Source: Bolinopsis microptera | Taxonomy: Eukaryota > Ctenophora > Tentaculata > Lobata > Bolinopsidae | Direction of reading: 5' to 3' | Length of the DNA: 60,000 bases | Assembly (NCBI RefSeq): GCF_026151205.1 | Contig: NC_087077.1 | Span: forward strand, 7,743,983 to 7,803,982 | Shown: piece by piece, positions 42,701-55,423 of the stretch | How the letters are laid out: each line of letters begins with the position of its first letter | Position numbering within the stretch: position 1 is the stretch's first letter | Notes under the pieces: generated by a model | What the model was told of the DNA's origin: nothing | Databases searched by the model: none | What the model saw: the letters and a program-made list of their open reading frames with translations, nothing else | Program-made: the position numbers and the translations under genes

Positions 42701-45700
42701 TTAAGCTAATAGGAGGAATCCTAATATGTATAACACATATTACATTATTACATTACGGAAAGTGTACGGTATACAACATGATTTAGAAAGGTTCATGTGA
42801 TCCCAATCTATAGCCTCTCAGATAACCTGTCAAGCGTCTCAAATATCCAAATAGGGACTAATATATGTACTTAGTACAGAATATTCCACTTCCACAATCT
42901 CGGCTTAATTAAAGTTGGTGAAATCAATAAAATCTGAATTTCAGGTTCCGAGAGTGGATCTTCTTCACACCAGTGAAGGACATGGTCACAATGGAGGACA
43001 TCAAGGAACTGTTGACTCGACACAAAGCAGAAGCCGAACGGAGACGAATTGAAACCGAGAAGAAGATTAAAGAGGAAGAAGAAGAAGCAAGAGCAGCTGC
43101 AGAAGAAGCAGCCAGATTAGCTGAAGAGCAGAGGAAGCAAGCAGAGGAGGAGGAAGCAAAGATTCAGGAAGATATCAAGAGGATGCAGGAGGAACAGAAG
43201 ATGGCAGTGTTAGGTGATCAACCACCTGGTATCGAGGAGGTGACGATGGAGGGTGTTGAGGATCAGGAGCCTGCTCCTGTTGAAGCTGAGGAGGAAGCTG
43301 TCCAAGAAGAAGCTGTCAAGGAAGAAGCTAAGGAGGAGGAGAAGGTGGAAGATGTTGTTGCAATGCAGGAAGATGCTGTTGAGGAAATCAAAGAAGAAGA
43401 AAAGCCAGAGGCCGTTGAACAGATGACTGAGGTATTTAAACTTTTGACTTGTGATTTAACATTTTAACCAATTGCAATTGTTCGATAATAGAATTAAAAA
43501 TAACTTTGCCTGTTATGAATTTTAAAACATACTCAAATATATGTATACATATTATTTGGACCATAGTATGTAGTTGTCTGAAAATCCAGGTTGATTCTCA
43601 TTCAAACATTTTAGGACTTCAATAAGGTAGACATGGAAGAACCCCTGCCCGACAGCCCTGAAGCCCTAACTGCTAAGCAGGAGGCGGCGATACGCGAACA
43701 GATGCTGCTCGACATGGCCCCGATCCACGAGAAGATCCTCGCTGAAATAGAGGAGGTGGTGACATTTGAGGATGGGATTAAGAGACCTTACTTCCACGTT
43801 AAGGAGCTCGAGAGGTGTGTTAAATGTTCATTCGTCCTGACTCCTGTCCAGATCTTAAAACAAATCTAGAGTTTACAACGAATCGTCACCTGATCGTTTT
43901 AAAATTGTCTTATGTCGGCTATAGTCAATTTGTTTGAATCGAAGGGCAAATTAAAAAAATCTTTTGCCTACCTTCCCAACTATACCTAGCCTCAGATTTT
44001 TAACACTCTGTTGTATCAACAGGGTTCAATTGAAGAACTGGAAGAACTATCTCAATCTGATTATTGAGAAGAAGAACAACCCCAGAACCATTATTCTTTT
44101 TGAGAGATGTCTTATCGCATGTGCCTTTTACGAGGGATTCTGGATCAAGGTAATAATACTCAGAAAATGAGTTAATCTGGATCACTTTGTCATATTGACA
44201 TTTTTACCTGATTTTTTTAAAGGTTTTGAAATTCATTAAGAAGTTCTCCTTAATCAAATTTTCCTGGTTCAGTTTCATTGACCAATCTATTTTTGCAGTA
44301 CATTAACTTTATGAGTGATATTGACAAAGAAGTGACTAGCAGTATATACAGGAGAGCTTGTATGGTACATCTTGTAAAGAAACCCTACATTCATCTAAAC
44401 TGGGCTGCTTTCGAGGAAGAACGAGGCAAGTTTATTAGAAAATATATAATAGTTTATATTGGTTGTGGCATACATTTTTGATCGTACAACAGATTCCTTT
44501 GATGAAAACAGTCAAACTATCTGTAACAAGGTTTATTTTCAGGAAACTTGGAAATAGCAAGAGAAGCCTTGGATCACATTGACAAGGGGATGCCAGGTCT
44601 TATAGCTGTTATTCTGCGTCGTGCCGGCCTGGAGAGGTATGAATTCATAAGATTTGCAACTTTCTGCTCTGTTCAATTGTGACACACAGCTGATTTAATC
44701 GTATATAATTTTCCATATTTATGCAATAATCACGAAATCTTAATTTGCATGGATAGCTTTTAATGCAATATTTAAATAAATGCAACACAATAACCACTAC
44801 AGACGGACTGGAAATATTGAACAAGGCGGAGATATCATTAAGTTAGCAATAGAGAACTGTAGAGGTCGTGAAACACGTGACTTCTGGATCAACAAGTATA
44901 TTGGGTACTTACAGTACTCGGCTAAGGAGATTGATGTCGCTAGAAAGTTCCTTAATGAACAGATTGAGAGAAACCCGGTATGTTTACTTGTAATGTAACT
45001 TATTTATCTAACTCAAAATTTTATAATTTTTCGAAGAATCTTTTATTATAACACGTTTTCTTTGAAGATAATAATATGTCTATTGTCTAATGGCGTACAA
45101 CGGTGTCGATTGTAATTATATTCTATTTTTAGCATCATAATACCACACAGTATGGCGGCTTTTAAAATCAGACATTTCTCGTAAAGTTGAGTTTTTGCCT
45201 ACTGCATGACGTAACGATATTATAAATGTTATCGCCGGGTGCCGCCAACATAACTAATAAATAATGAACACATCCCCCAGAGAAACAAGAAATTATACGT
45301 GAGACTGCTGGATCTGGAACACAGTTCCGGAACTCAGTACCCCAACTGTGCTGCTGTTGTAGCTGTATTCGACAAGGCTCTTACATCTAGTCTAACTATT
45401 GAAGAGAAAGCTGGTAAGTTTCTCATCTTCTTCTTCTTAGGGCCAGGGGGCTGTGGTTAATATCACTAATGGAAAGATCGTGACCACTGTAAGATAGAGC
45501 ATTGGAGCCCTGTGCTTACCCCGGTAAAATTAATAAGTCGAGGAAAAAAAATTTAAAATTTTGTTTTCTTTGCATTTAGTAAATCGTTTTGTTGCTTGTA
45601 TGTATGAAGCCGATGATCCTTGGTAGTGAGAACTTGTCCACTATGTCTGTCACACTAAGATAGAAGGAGTCAAAGTATCCTCCTCGTTGTTTCTCATCGT

Positions 45701-48172
45701 ACTGTCTCCTGTTATCTGTGCCATATTGCTTATATTAAATGCAGATAATATAAACATGCAGTTTTAAACAGTCTTGCCAGTCTTGAGTCTTGCATTAAAA
45801 ATATTTATAAAATGTATTCAAAATGTATTCAAAATGTATGGTCAATTGGAAAATATTATGTTAACTAACGCTAAAATATTTAATTTTTACGCATGCCACA
45901 CACTAAAAAAACTTTGGAATTCTAAGCTTAGGAAGTCTATCAAGATCAGAGTGTTTACAGCACTAGTCGAGACGGTGCTTTTGTACGGTTCCGAGACTTG
46001 GACTATAACGAAAAGGCTAGAGAAGATGGTTGACAGGTTGATGGTTGCTATACGCGAATGTTAAGATTGGCCCTTAACATCAATCAATATCGAGACCATG
46101 TCAGCAACCACAGCCTGTACGGTGATCTTCCCAAAGTCAGTTCCAAGATAACCCAACGAAGGCTCAGACTTGCAGGTCATGCTCACCGACATCCGGAGCT
46201 GACACTGAACAAACTGATCCTCTGGAAGCCGAGTCATGGGCATACTAACAGGGGCGACCTTACTTAACACTACTAGATAACCTAAAAGCAGATACTGGGC
46301 TGAAGTCAGTACAGATGAGATAGCTAGACTGATGGAGGACAGAAAGCTGTGTAGAACTGTTGTCAATGGATCTCGGGAACACTACCCGCCTTAAGTCAAG
46401 TCAAAATATGTAATTGTAAACGTTGCGTCGTTGCTTCCGAGAAACTACCAGTGCAAGTGCAAGTGTCATACTATATTATTCTATTCAGAGACAAAAAACA
46501 GCATGAACTAAACTACCGTGTTTTGCCTTTCAACAGAATAGTTACTAGTGCTTACTACCATGTAAGATTTAAGAAACTTATGACAGCTCTAGCGAGGTTT
46601 TGGCTCACCTACGCGAGTACATTTGGGAACTTGGGAATAAGGATTTTATGTTGATCCTGAAACAGTAAATTCTCCTTATCGTTCAAAATGATAAAATGAA
46701 AAGAAGATTAAAATCCTGAATAAAGTGCTGCTAATCTCATCATATTATCTAGGCTCTCACTGTCCCCGGATACCAGAGTAGATGTCGTAGGTTCCTCGCA
46801 TCTCACTGTTAGAACAGTCCCGATCCCTACTTGCAATAACGGCGAGATATCGGCCATTCCAGGGAAATTTGAAATTGTCGCAGAACGTTACACAGAAGCT
46901 AGAAGTTACAAAAAATTTAAACAGTTAGTCTCATTCGTTAAATATTGAGCGTCACTCGATTAAATGATTGATCAAATATATTTTCAGGTTTCTCACACCG
47001 CCGTTTGACATTCCTGGAAGAGTTTGGCGATAACGTAACAGCGATCATATCTGCTTACGAGGATCATAACAAGAATTGGAAGACCGTTTTAGATGAGAAG
47101 AAGAAGGAGAGGTGAGCACTGAGCATTTCTATTGTTTAAAGAATGTTTGAACGTTGCAATTGAGTTCGTTAATTTACCATAATAAAAGTAAGCTTGTAGT
47201 CTAAGATGAAACTGTTTAATATAATATTAATTTTCAGTTGAATAATTACCCAAGTTGAATTAAATTCATTTGTAATCAGCTTGGTTCATTTTGATCATAT
47301 CAATTATGCATTTATTTTATTACGTGTAAAATGTAAATTTATATTAATTTTCTTCAGCTCGGTGCCAATAAAAGACTACAAGAGGCGTGATAACTACAGT
47401 AACAACAGAAACTACAACCGCGACAGAAACTACAACCGCGACAGAAACTACAATCACCAGAACAATTACAACCAGAATAATTTCAATAACCAAGGGGGCG
47501 CGGGCGGATATGTAAGTTTCTTATTATTGTAGAAAACCAGCTTTAATCTGTTGTTTATGATATTTTGATTGAAATACTATTCTGTTTAAAATTTCTGATG
47601 TTTTCTGATCAGACATAAGTAAGAAAAAATATACCTGGATAATAAGTTGATAACGTACAGAAACATACCGAAATTATGAACTAAAATTATCTGTTATTTT
47701 CAATTCAATTTGTTATTTTGTAAATTATTGTAAGTGCTATTTTCAGAAAACATCAGAAAATTTGCATCAACAACCGTTCACGCCTGCATCAGATGGAAAT
47801 ACTGTATGCATGAATTCAATGAATTCAACAAAATTTTCATATTGGATAGGATAACAAATCTCTGTCCGATCCACATCCACACAAAATAAAACCAACCAAA
47901 TTGGATGAAAATTGGTCAAATTTCATGAAATTTGATTTTATTTATTTATTTCCTGACTATTACGAATACCTAGGGCACAGGCCACCAATTACTTGCCATA
48001 TTGATGTACACTTTCTTTCCAGAACATGAACTATAACATGCAACACGCCCAACAGCAGCAGCAATACCAACAATGGTACTCCCAGTACGCCCAACAGCAA
48101 CAGTTCGCCGCCCAGGGAGCTCCCCAAGGTGCCCCTCAGTACCAGCAACCTCAACAGAATAGAGGTTATTAA
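39761..48172 (+). CDS. PRPF39: Pre-mRNA-processing factor 39 (U1 snRNP-associated HAT protein)
   Basis: Sixteen exons: 39761-40244, 40380-40450, 40627-40746, 40869-40994, 41190-41296, 41784-41948, 42945-43431, 43615-43814, 44023-44149, 44299-44425, 44543-44636, 44803-44977, 45281-45413, 46988-47111, 47358-47511, 48023-48172. Phases join throughout (2844 nt, 947 residues; human about 669). It is a HAT-repeat scaffold acting with U1 snRNP in 5' splice-site recognition. The long acidic Ser/Glu-rich N-terminus precedes the first HAT block (ERGFWKAVEENPNDFASW). Exon 7 encodes a K/E-rich coiled linker, then FEDGIKRPYFHVKELERVQ, LNWAAFEEERGNLEIAREAL and further HAT repeats. The tail has RDNYN and Q-rich repeats. 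The intron after 44425 is GC-AG (G|GCAAGT). An acceptor-like ttctag ends 5 nt before the ATG. Confidence 0.93.
45891..46402 (+). mobile_element. LINE 3' end, copy 2, inside PRPF39 intron 13
   Basis: Nearly identical to 180-690 of the window. It is 5'-truncated at GCATGCCACACAC. An 8-bp insertion near 46031-46041 and loss of one G near 46250 break the frame. It ends in the same AGTCA-type repeats. Flanks AAAATATTTAATT and AAAATATGTAATT look like an aged target duplication. It is spliced out with the intron. Confidence 0.85.
47747..47803 (+). other. Probable 57-nt cassette exon of PRPF39
   Basis: Bounded by ttttcag and gtatgc, it encodes KTSENLHQQPFTPASDGNT with no stop. It is exactly 19 codons, and both neighbouring exons (15 and 16) meet in phase 0, so it can be included or skipped without changing the frame. 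Confidence 0.5.
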
Positions 48173-51100
48173 ACCTCGAGATGTTTCAGTTAATTATAGT
48201 TTATTGCTTAATTGATGACTATTATCGCACCGCGCTATCTCTATCACAGACAAACCATCGTCAACCGTCACGCAGTCTATATTGCTATAAGCTATTTGAT
48301 TTAATTTATAAAACGAAATCTTAATGTGTACTTCTAAGTTCTAAGTTTTATGTTTTACAGTGAGCGAGAAGGCCACTTGACTTCACCATTTTTAATTTGT
48401 GTCATAAAGTTTGCTTAACCCTCGATTAACTCGGAATGAAGCCTGAAGGTCCCGTGTTTTTTCGATTCTCCCAACTATTTTCAAAATGGTCTAGTTTTAT
48501 ATTGATTGTTCCCGATGAACTTATGTTCCAATGCAAACTAAGATCAAATGTTTCTTTTGATTTTATGAAAAGCGTTTTCTTTTGTGAAGAGTGTTAAGTG
48601 TAGTCAAATTTCGATATTAGTTAATGGTAAAATGTACCTGAATTTGGACTGAAGTCGCTGGAAGCAGAAAGCGACGGGAGTAGAAAGGTGGAAATTGATA
48701 TCCAAGTTCCTGTCCGTCGATTTAACACCCGATAGTGCAACAACTGTGGGGCAACTTCGCAATATCATCATTTAGTACTAGCAAGGTGGCCTCCATATCT
48801 GTTCAAAGCAAAGTTTCGCGCTAATAACTTATGTCCACGTACGGACGTAATTGGAAGGAGCTGGATCTTGGCTGCGATATAATAAGCGGCAAAGAATATG
48901 TTGAAAGAGGGAATTAAATACCAGGTCAGTACATAATTGAGTTAACCTCTGCAGTGAGTGTACGGTGATAATGCTCACCCGCGCGGATACTTATTTGCCT
49001 GCCAGCGGGGTTCAAAAACCAGGATTGGATATTCTAGAGTCTATCAATTTTGAGATCACTTTTTGGTAAACAAATATTTTGGCACAGAAGAAATTCTCTC
49101 TTAGAGAGTCTTGCTACACGTTGTATATCCCTTTCGGCTGGATTCGCGCTCAAAAGTGGTATTAAATGCAACGTGAACGTGTACCAACAGGACACGGCAA
49201 TTCCTTCTTCAGCATACACAATGAGCGGGAAAACTAAAACTCAGTGTTACTTAACTGGAAAATATAATTGAATTGTAATATTTAATAAAGCTATACACTG
49301 TCACAAACTGAAACTGCGCCATGTTGCAACAACCTACGATATTAAACGAAATTACCGTAATATTGAAATATATCCTGAGAGTTATTATAAAGCGAACTAA
49401 TATAAGTAGTTAAAGAGTCTAAGTAACACAAATAATTTAGAGATCCTAAGATTTGAATAAGACATTAAATGGTGAAATCAAGTAAGACCTTAAGCATGCC
49501 CTTGAAAGATACAGCTGGTATAAAACCGTTTTTACATCAAAAAAACTATTGCACTGATATAACATGTTAGGTAAACACTGCCGACAACACTGGTGTCACA
49601 AAAAAAAGCGCCTTTCATTCCTCAAATACTGAAACAGATTCCTGATCATGTCACTTTAAATACGTTGTCTTTCCCTAAGATAAATGCTTAACACCTAAAA
49701 ACAAAACCCTCATCAATGGAATAACTTATCAATGCTCAACATTTACCCGTTTCTACAACGATAACATATTATGCCTCTCAAAAGCTAAATATATAGATAC
49801 TGGGAATCGAGCTGATTGTCTTCTTAACTCCATGCCATCTAGCAAGGGAGGACCAGGGACTTTCCTTTGAGCACTGAAATATCACAGATTTAATTATCAG
49901 ATATATCCCAAGAATGGAATAATAACATTGGTATAATTGAGGTGTTAAAAAAATGTTGCAACAGAAGTGACGTGTCCCAGGATTCGTGGAGGTCTATAAC
50001 GTGGTCAATTTCAGCGGTAACTTTTAGTAAATATTCCTTTGCTGATATGATGATGGTAGAGAATCTGTTGGATTGATAAGACTGGTTCAAAGTGCCGAAA
50101 ATCAGATTAATTGGGAACCAAATTAGCATTTTTGTTGATTAATTGTATTAACGGATTGCGCGCGCGCGCAGGACACATCATAAGTTTTAGCTAAGTGACT
50201 TCACGTCGACATATCGAGAATGTTTTCGCGCGTTCCTGAAAAACACACCTCTCTCTGAGCCCTGGATTTTGCTGGCCTGTAAATGTAAACGTGGCCATAG
50301 CACAGGTAATGGGTGGTAATGCCCTAGAGAGGATCAAGTTATCAGAAATCGAACACCAATGGAAATGCTATTCCATCATACCTATCGAGTAATAACATGC
50401 CAAAGTTTTGTAGGATGCTGCCAGGTGGTTGCTTTTAGTGGCTGTCAAACGGAAATCAAATTATTTCTAGACACGTTTTCAAAATATCCAGCGTGTACGT
50501 CAAATGGTCATGGAAATAGGAAGTGGATATCAAAGCGGATGTAATATTCCCAATATTGCAACTTTTTTGTAGGAGATCTAACATAAGTTTTGACATGTGC
50601 AATGAAGATAAGTTGGATAGGGCCATGGTTCATGTGCTGATTCGTGCGAGGACTATCACTGATTAAAGGTTACTGAAAATGAACAACTTGACGCTTTTTA
50701 TGCTTACATGGACTAAAGATTTGCTTCTACAACTCTGAATATATCCTTTAAAGATGGTTGGAAATATCAACAATTAAAGATCAAGACGACGGAGAGAGGT
50801 TTATCTCAAATTGCTGACACTTCAAATAGTTCTTATACCCAACATTTAACAGTCCTAATAAGAATCATTCATTCATTCATTCACTATTTCATTCATTCAT
50901 ATCTACCTATGGGAGTGAAAATGCTTTATTCAGCAATGGTCATGTCTATTGAACACGAATTAACTGTTTCCAAAACTTTCTCCTCCTTCAAATCTGTGAC
51001 TACCAAAAGTCCTGACCCAAGAAGTAACTCAGTGCAATGTCCTAGTGGGGTGTTTACTTTTATCATGAGGCTTCTCATCAATGAGATATAACTTTTAGTC

Positions 51101-51719
51101 GTCCTTTGTGAATAGCAAAGATGTTGATCATGCTCATGGAAACTGTTTTAACGACGGTTTAATATGTAACCTTTGTAAAAAGAATTATTTGGATATCTGA
51201 ATTATTTAGATATCTGTTGAGAATTTAGAGTAAATGAACGACGTGGTAAATTTTATAAGACCTAGTCGAATTTAAGGATGTGTCTGACCCAAGTAAACTT
51301 TCAAAAATTTATATTTGTTTTTCGATTTTCCGGTCGAAATCGAAAAACAAATATTTCTGAAGCTGAGACCATACTCTATTTAGTTGAAGACAGCGAACGC
51401 GATGGTGAATTTTTCATCATAAATAAGGTTTTAGCTGTTTTTAAACCCATGCCCATTTGACAAAAATTGGGTAATACATGGCCCCCACCCCCCCCCCCCC
51501 CCCCCCCCCCCCTTGATGAAATTGAAGACATGCAATTTGGGGGCTCATTAAATAATTAGGGTTGTGATAGAGGAATATGTCAACTATTTTTATAAAGATT
51601 TAGAGGAACGTGAAAGTAGATTTATCCAGTCCCTTAGAAATATAGGACTAATCGGAACATATTCAATCGACCACTTTGGGTTACCAATACTGAATCAAAC
51701 TTGATAATTCCCTTGTGTA
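48173..51719. other. Intergenic between PRPF39 and the KDEL receptor gene
   Basis: No supported gene on either strand. It contains the PRPF39 3' UTR (no clear AATAAA close to the stop), a CG run (about 50159-50171), ATTC tetranucleotide repeats (about 50868-50900) and a long C run (about 51487-51512) whose length may be unreliable. A short inverted pair (TATTTGTTTTTCGATTT... and its complement) lies at about 51312-51352. ORFs of 60-80 codons here have no recognisable motif. Confidence 0.45.
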
Positions 51720-54411
51720 TTAAAAGTTTTTAAAAATACTTTTCTTCAGGTTTTCAAAATTCCTCGAACCTTTGGTGACGTAGAGGTAGAAAAAGTCGAT
51801 GTAGAGGACAGTCTGGACGACTCCAGCAACAACGGCAATTGGGTCGAAGAAGCTCTCAGTGTGGTATCTGTAGATCCAGTTGAGGATGTAAAGTCCGCGG
51901 TACATGCCCAACATGAAGAGATAGTGACTGAAGGGGATGGGGTATTAGTCAGATAATGAAACAATAATAATTGATGATTTCTACTGAACAATAACACTTG
52001 CATAATATATTTATTACAAAGTTACAAGTTCGTCTGATGCAGAAGAAATTTTTTGAAATAAAACTTTGCGATGGTAAATTACCGTTACTAGTATCACTTG
52101 TTGCCTCATGGAAATTTTATCAATGTATAACTTTGTGTAGAATAAATAAAAAACAATGTACCTTGTGATGGTTTCCGCTTCCCCAGTTTTAGACATCATG
52201 AACAGTTGAGGGAGGATCGCACCAGCCTCAAGGTAGATCGAGTAAGTCCAGAGAATCTGCAGGGAAATGATATTAGTAGCTTGTCTTTTTGGGCCGTCCA
52301 ATTACGCTTAAAGAAACAAAATCTTGCAGTTGATGACGTTGTTAATTGGGTAAGAAATCTTTAAACTGTACTTTTATTACAAGTGCACAGTTTATATATT
52401 ACGCGGATTCTAATCTCTGCCGTGACATGCTAACACTGCATATTGTCTGTGTGTGACTGAAATAAATAATAATAGCTAAAAAGTGATACAGCGTATCTGT
52501 CCTTGAACTTTGAGTTAGCGTGAGATTACAATTATCGTGTCCCTGATTATTGTGATCCCACGCATAAAACTTGGAGTTGGATAGATACGTGGTACCACTC
52601 TGTAGCTATTCGTAATGCTAATACTATGATAAATCTATTAAATGCTAATGTACCTCAGTAACGGTGAAGGAGTGGTTGAGGACGAGAGCCAAGATAACGC
52701 AGGGTCCGAGCAAGAATTCTACACGGAAGGTATCGTGGTTGCTGTCGTAGGTGGGCTTGAACTTCATGAATATCAGATAGCAGGTTCCTGAAATGAATGG
52801 TCATTAAAATACTTCTGCTCTTCTAGAATTAGTCAGGGAGAGACTGTCAATAATAATTTGAGATTTTCTACTACTAATACAGAGTGACGTGCCCAAATCA
52901 ACGTGGCCCATCCTACTGAACAATGAACATGTCCGAAATATCGCAAAACGGGCAGCTCTTTTGCAGTGCCCCATTGTTCTTGCAGAACAAAAACAGTCAA
53001 CAGAGGCATTAAGTATTTCATTCGCAGAAAAACAATATAATAAGAGCGCCGTAACGAAAGAAATAGCAGCTTTCTTTCGTCGTATGAACACCTGTTAACT
53101 TGCACTCATACACTTTAAAACACCTGCTCACGAATCACGATGTTAGTTCTTCAGTATCATTCTACACTCTACACTTAAATATAGCTTAACACCAACAGAA
53201 TTTTATATCTAAGTGCCGAGGATGTAAAATATTTAACTGTCAGAAGTACAACATTAGCATCACTCAATCTAACGAGCTTTGCAACAAGTAATCATGCATA
53301 TTGTGTGCACTATAAAATATCACATGAGTCATATCTGCTATTTTCAAGTCACAAAATTACTATAAGTGTTAATCATCAATCATATTTTGCTGGTCCCGTT
53401 GTGGCCAATATGCTGCTAAGGTCAAGCCTTTTAAGCAATTAATCAAGGTTTGTATCGCACACGTGTGACCTGCATCCCCCGAGACGTTTAATTCTGCAGG
53501 TGAATGACAAGGTGACTCTTAATGAGTGACAAATTCAAGATATAATACTAGATTGAAATCTTGGAGCAGTGGTATGTTTCAAGGTATGCTAATTGCTATA
53601 GCTGTCCTTACTGAGAAATCTTTAATACAATGCAATATTTTTAAATGGATAGACGGACACAACAGGTGTTCCTCTTCAGCCGAGCCAATGAAGCAGAGCA
53701 ACCATTTAGTTGCAGCGGTTGCAGGTAAAGGTATTTAACGTATTATTAGGTAATTTTGCTTTAAAATCAAAACAGTTGCACGATTGCACAATTTGCCGCA
53801 CCTATATGCAATGATGCCACTGCACACGAGTAATGAGTAAAGTCGAAATTTATTTCAGTCCTGCTCCAGATGTTTCTCCTCGAACTGTAATATTCTCCTT
53901 CAATATAAACAACACTACTTCTGAGAACAGATATAGCTAAAGGTCAGACAACCGTGAACTAGCAAAATTGCCCACTTAATGTCACAGAACAACTCGAAAG
54001 TTTAATGAGAACATCTAGTAAGATAAAATACAACTTACCGACACTGCATGCGATGTAGATAATCTTCATGCTGGTGTTGTACAGAGAGATAAAGCTGAAG
54101 AAGAGATCAAGATATCGGGTACAGAATACCATGGCAAACAGAGCCTGCGATTTTCCTGAAATACCTGAAACAAAAAGGATGTTAGTTAAAGCTGCAATTG
54201 TCAACATACACCAGATCAATCCTATTCTATATCTGATATCTTCCTGGTGAGAATAGGAAAGCTAGAATCATTTTAAAAGAAACAATAGCAAACAGTTTGA
54301 CAATCAAGAGATGTACTCACCAGCACATGATCTTGTTTTCCATATCTTGAGCAGAAGGATGATTATCGCAACTAAATGAGATAAGTCACCACATAATCTG
54401 AATAAATTCAT
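51720..54411 (-). CDS. KDELR: ER lumen protein-retaining (KDEL) receptor
   Basis: Five exons on minus: 54411-54321, 54164-54039, 52787-52654, 52256-52162, 51927-51720; all introns GT-AG, 654 nt, 217 residues (human 212). It is a seven-helix Golgi receptor that returns KDEL-tagged ER proteins by COPI vesicles. Blocks seen are [114 protein letters not shown] and [20 protein letters not shown]. The C-terminus reads [16 protein letters not shown] before the stop, unlike the usual ending; an additional 3' intron after VTK cannot be excluded. Consensus acceptor ctttcag ends 7 nt before the ATG. A LINE stub sits 222 bp upstream. Confidence 0.93.
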
Positions 54412-54632
54412 CCTACTGCTGAAAGTTTTAAATTTAGTCAAATTGGTTTTCATCTCATGAGATGTAGTTTCAACACCAATTAAAAGATCAAAGCTGTAAG
54501 TTAAGTCTAAGAGGTAAAGGTTAAATGCGCTCAATTGTGTCCCTAACTTGAAATGTTGCAATATTGTGACCTCATTGCAGCCCAGAATTGTGCTCTGCTG
54601 TGTTGTCAAATAATGTCTGGACAGCACTATGA

Positions 54633-54743
54633 GGATGATGAAAATCTAAGTATTGTAGGCTACAATGAGCATTTCAGTAACAAATAGCACGATAGATCTG
54701 AAAATAGGAAACAAAAACCCTTTGCTTAAAATAAAATACTTTT
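54633..54743 (-). mobile_element. 3' stub of LINE A family
   Basis: Matches 8105-8225 (GATGATGAAAATCTAA, TAGGCTACAATGAGCATTT, TAACAAATAG, AAAAACCCT) from the element's 3' end inward for about 110 bp. It is a strongly 5'-truncated copy in the same orientation as LINE A. Upstream of KDELR. Confidence 0.75.
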
Positions 54744-55319
54744 AAAACTAATATAATACAAACAAACAAAAAACCACACCCTCCTCACCTCACAAACAGA
54801 AGACATTGATTGCAAGTTATAGAAGTTCTAAAAGTCTTGTCAGTGCTACTTGTGGTACCATTTCTGTTTAGGTGAACCTTATCATGCTTTTATGTTAGTA
54901 ATGTTCCCATTTTGCTTACTGTTGTATATTCTAAAAGTTTTTTGATTATATCAATTATTTAAATTGAGTCTGAGTTGATATCAGTGTTGAGCTCTATTTA
55001 GATTTGCTCAGGTAGGCTTAGATTCATAACAATCCCAATACAGCACAACAGATCAATTTCATTCATTGATGTATGTTGAAACGTAAGTGACGTGACATTG
55101 ATCTGAGATAAGATGAGAAGAGATCTGTTCTTATTCTTTTCACAAAAAAAAACCTCTAAGGAACTCAGACCCACAAGTCTGAACCTTTCCAGTGGGCTAT
55201 TTATTTAAGTTTAGTTCCAACCATTGGTTTTCACTTTGAAACTTTGAGCTCCACGCTGTTATCTGATCTCTATCGCTCAGAATAGTTCAAGCTATTTCAG
55301 TGTAGCGTTATCTTTTGGG
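54744..55319. other. Non-coding, no feature seen
   Basis: Region upstream of the KDEL receptor gene. No promoter element can be pinned down. Confidence 0.4.
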
Positions 55320-55423
55320 TCGTTACAAGTTTCAAAATTGTCCCCATGCAAATGACGATTTGACGCCCCCCCTAAGATGGCACACCCGGGATCAGCGGGG
55401 CCCTTACCTTCGTTACGCCACTG
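55320..55423 (+). mobile_element. hAT-like MITE family 5, 3' fragment
   Basis: Matches the right third of 39398-39687 (TTTCAAAATTGTCC, GACGATTTGACGCCCCCCCT, ATCAGCGGGG) and ends CGTTACGCCACTG. The left part is missing. Confidence 0.75.

Noticed and set aside
52889-53098. Small plus-strand ORF in a KDELR intron with faint resemblance to a tRNA methyltransferase segment
   Set aside because: 70 codons, no flanking exons, resemblance too weak to defend.
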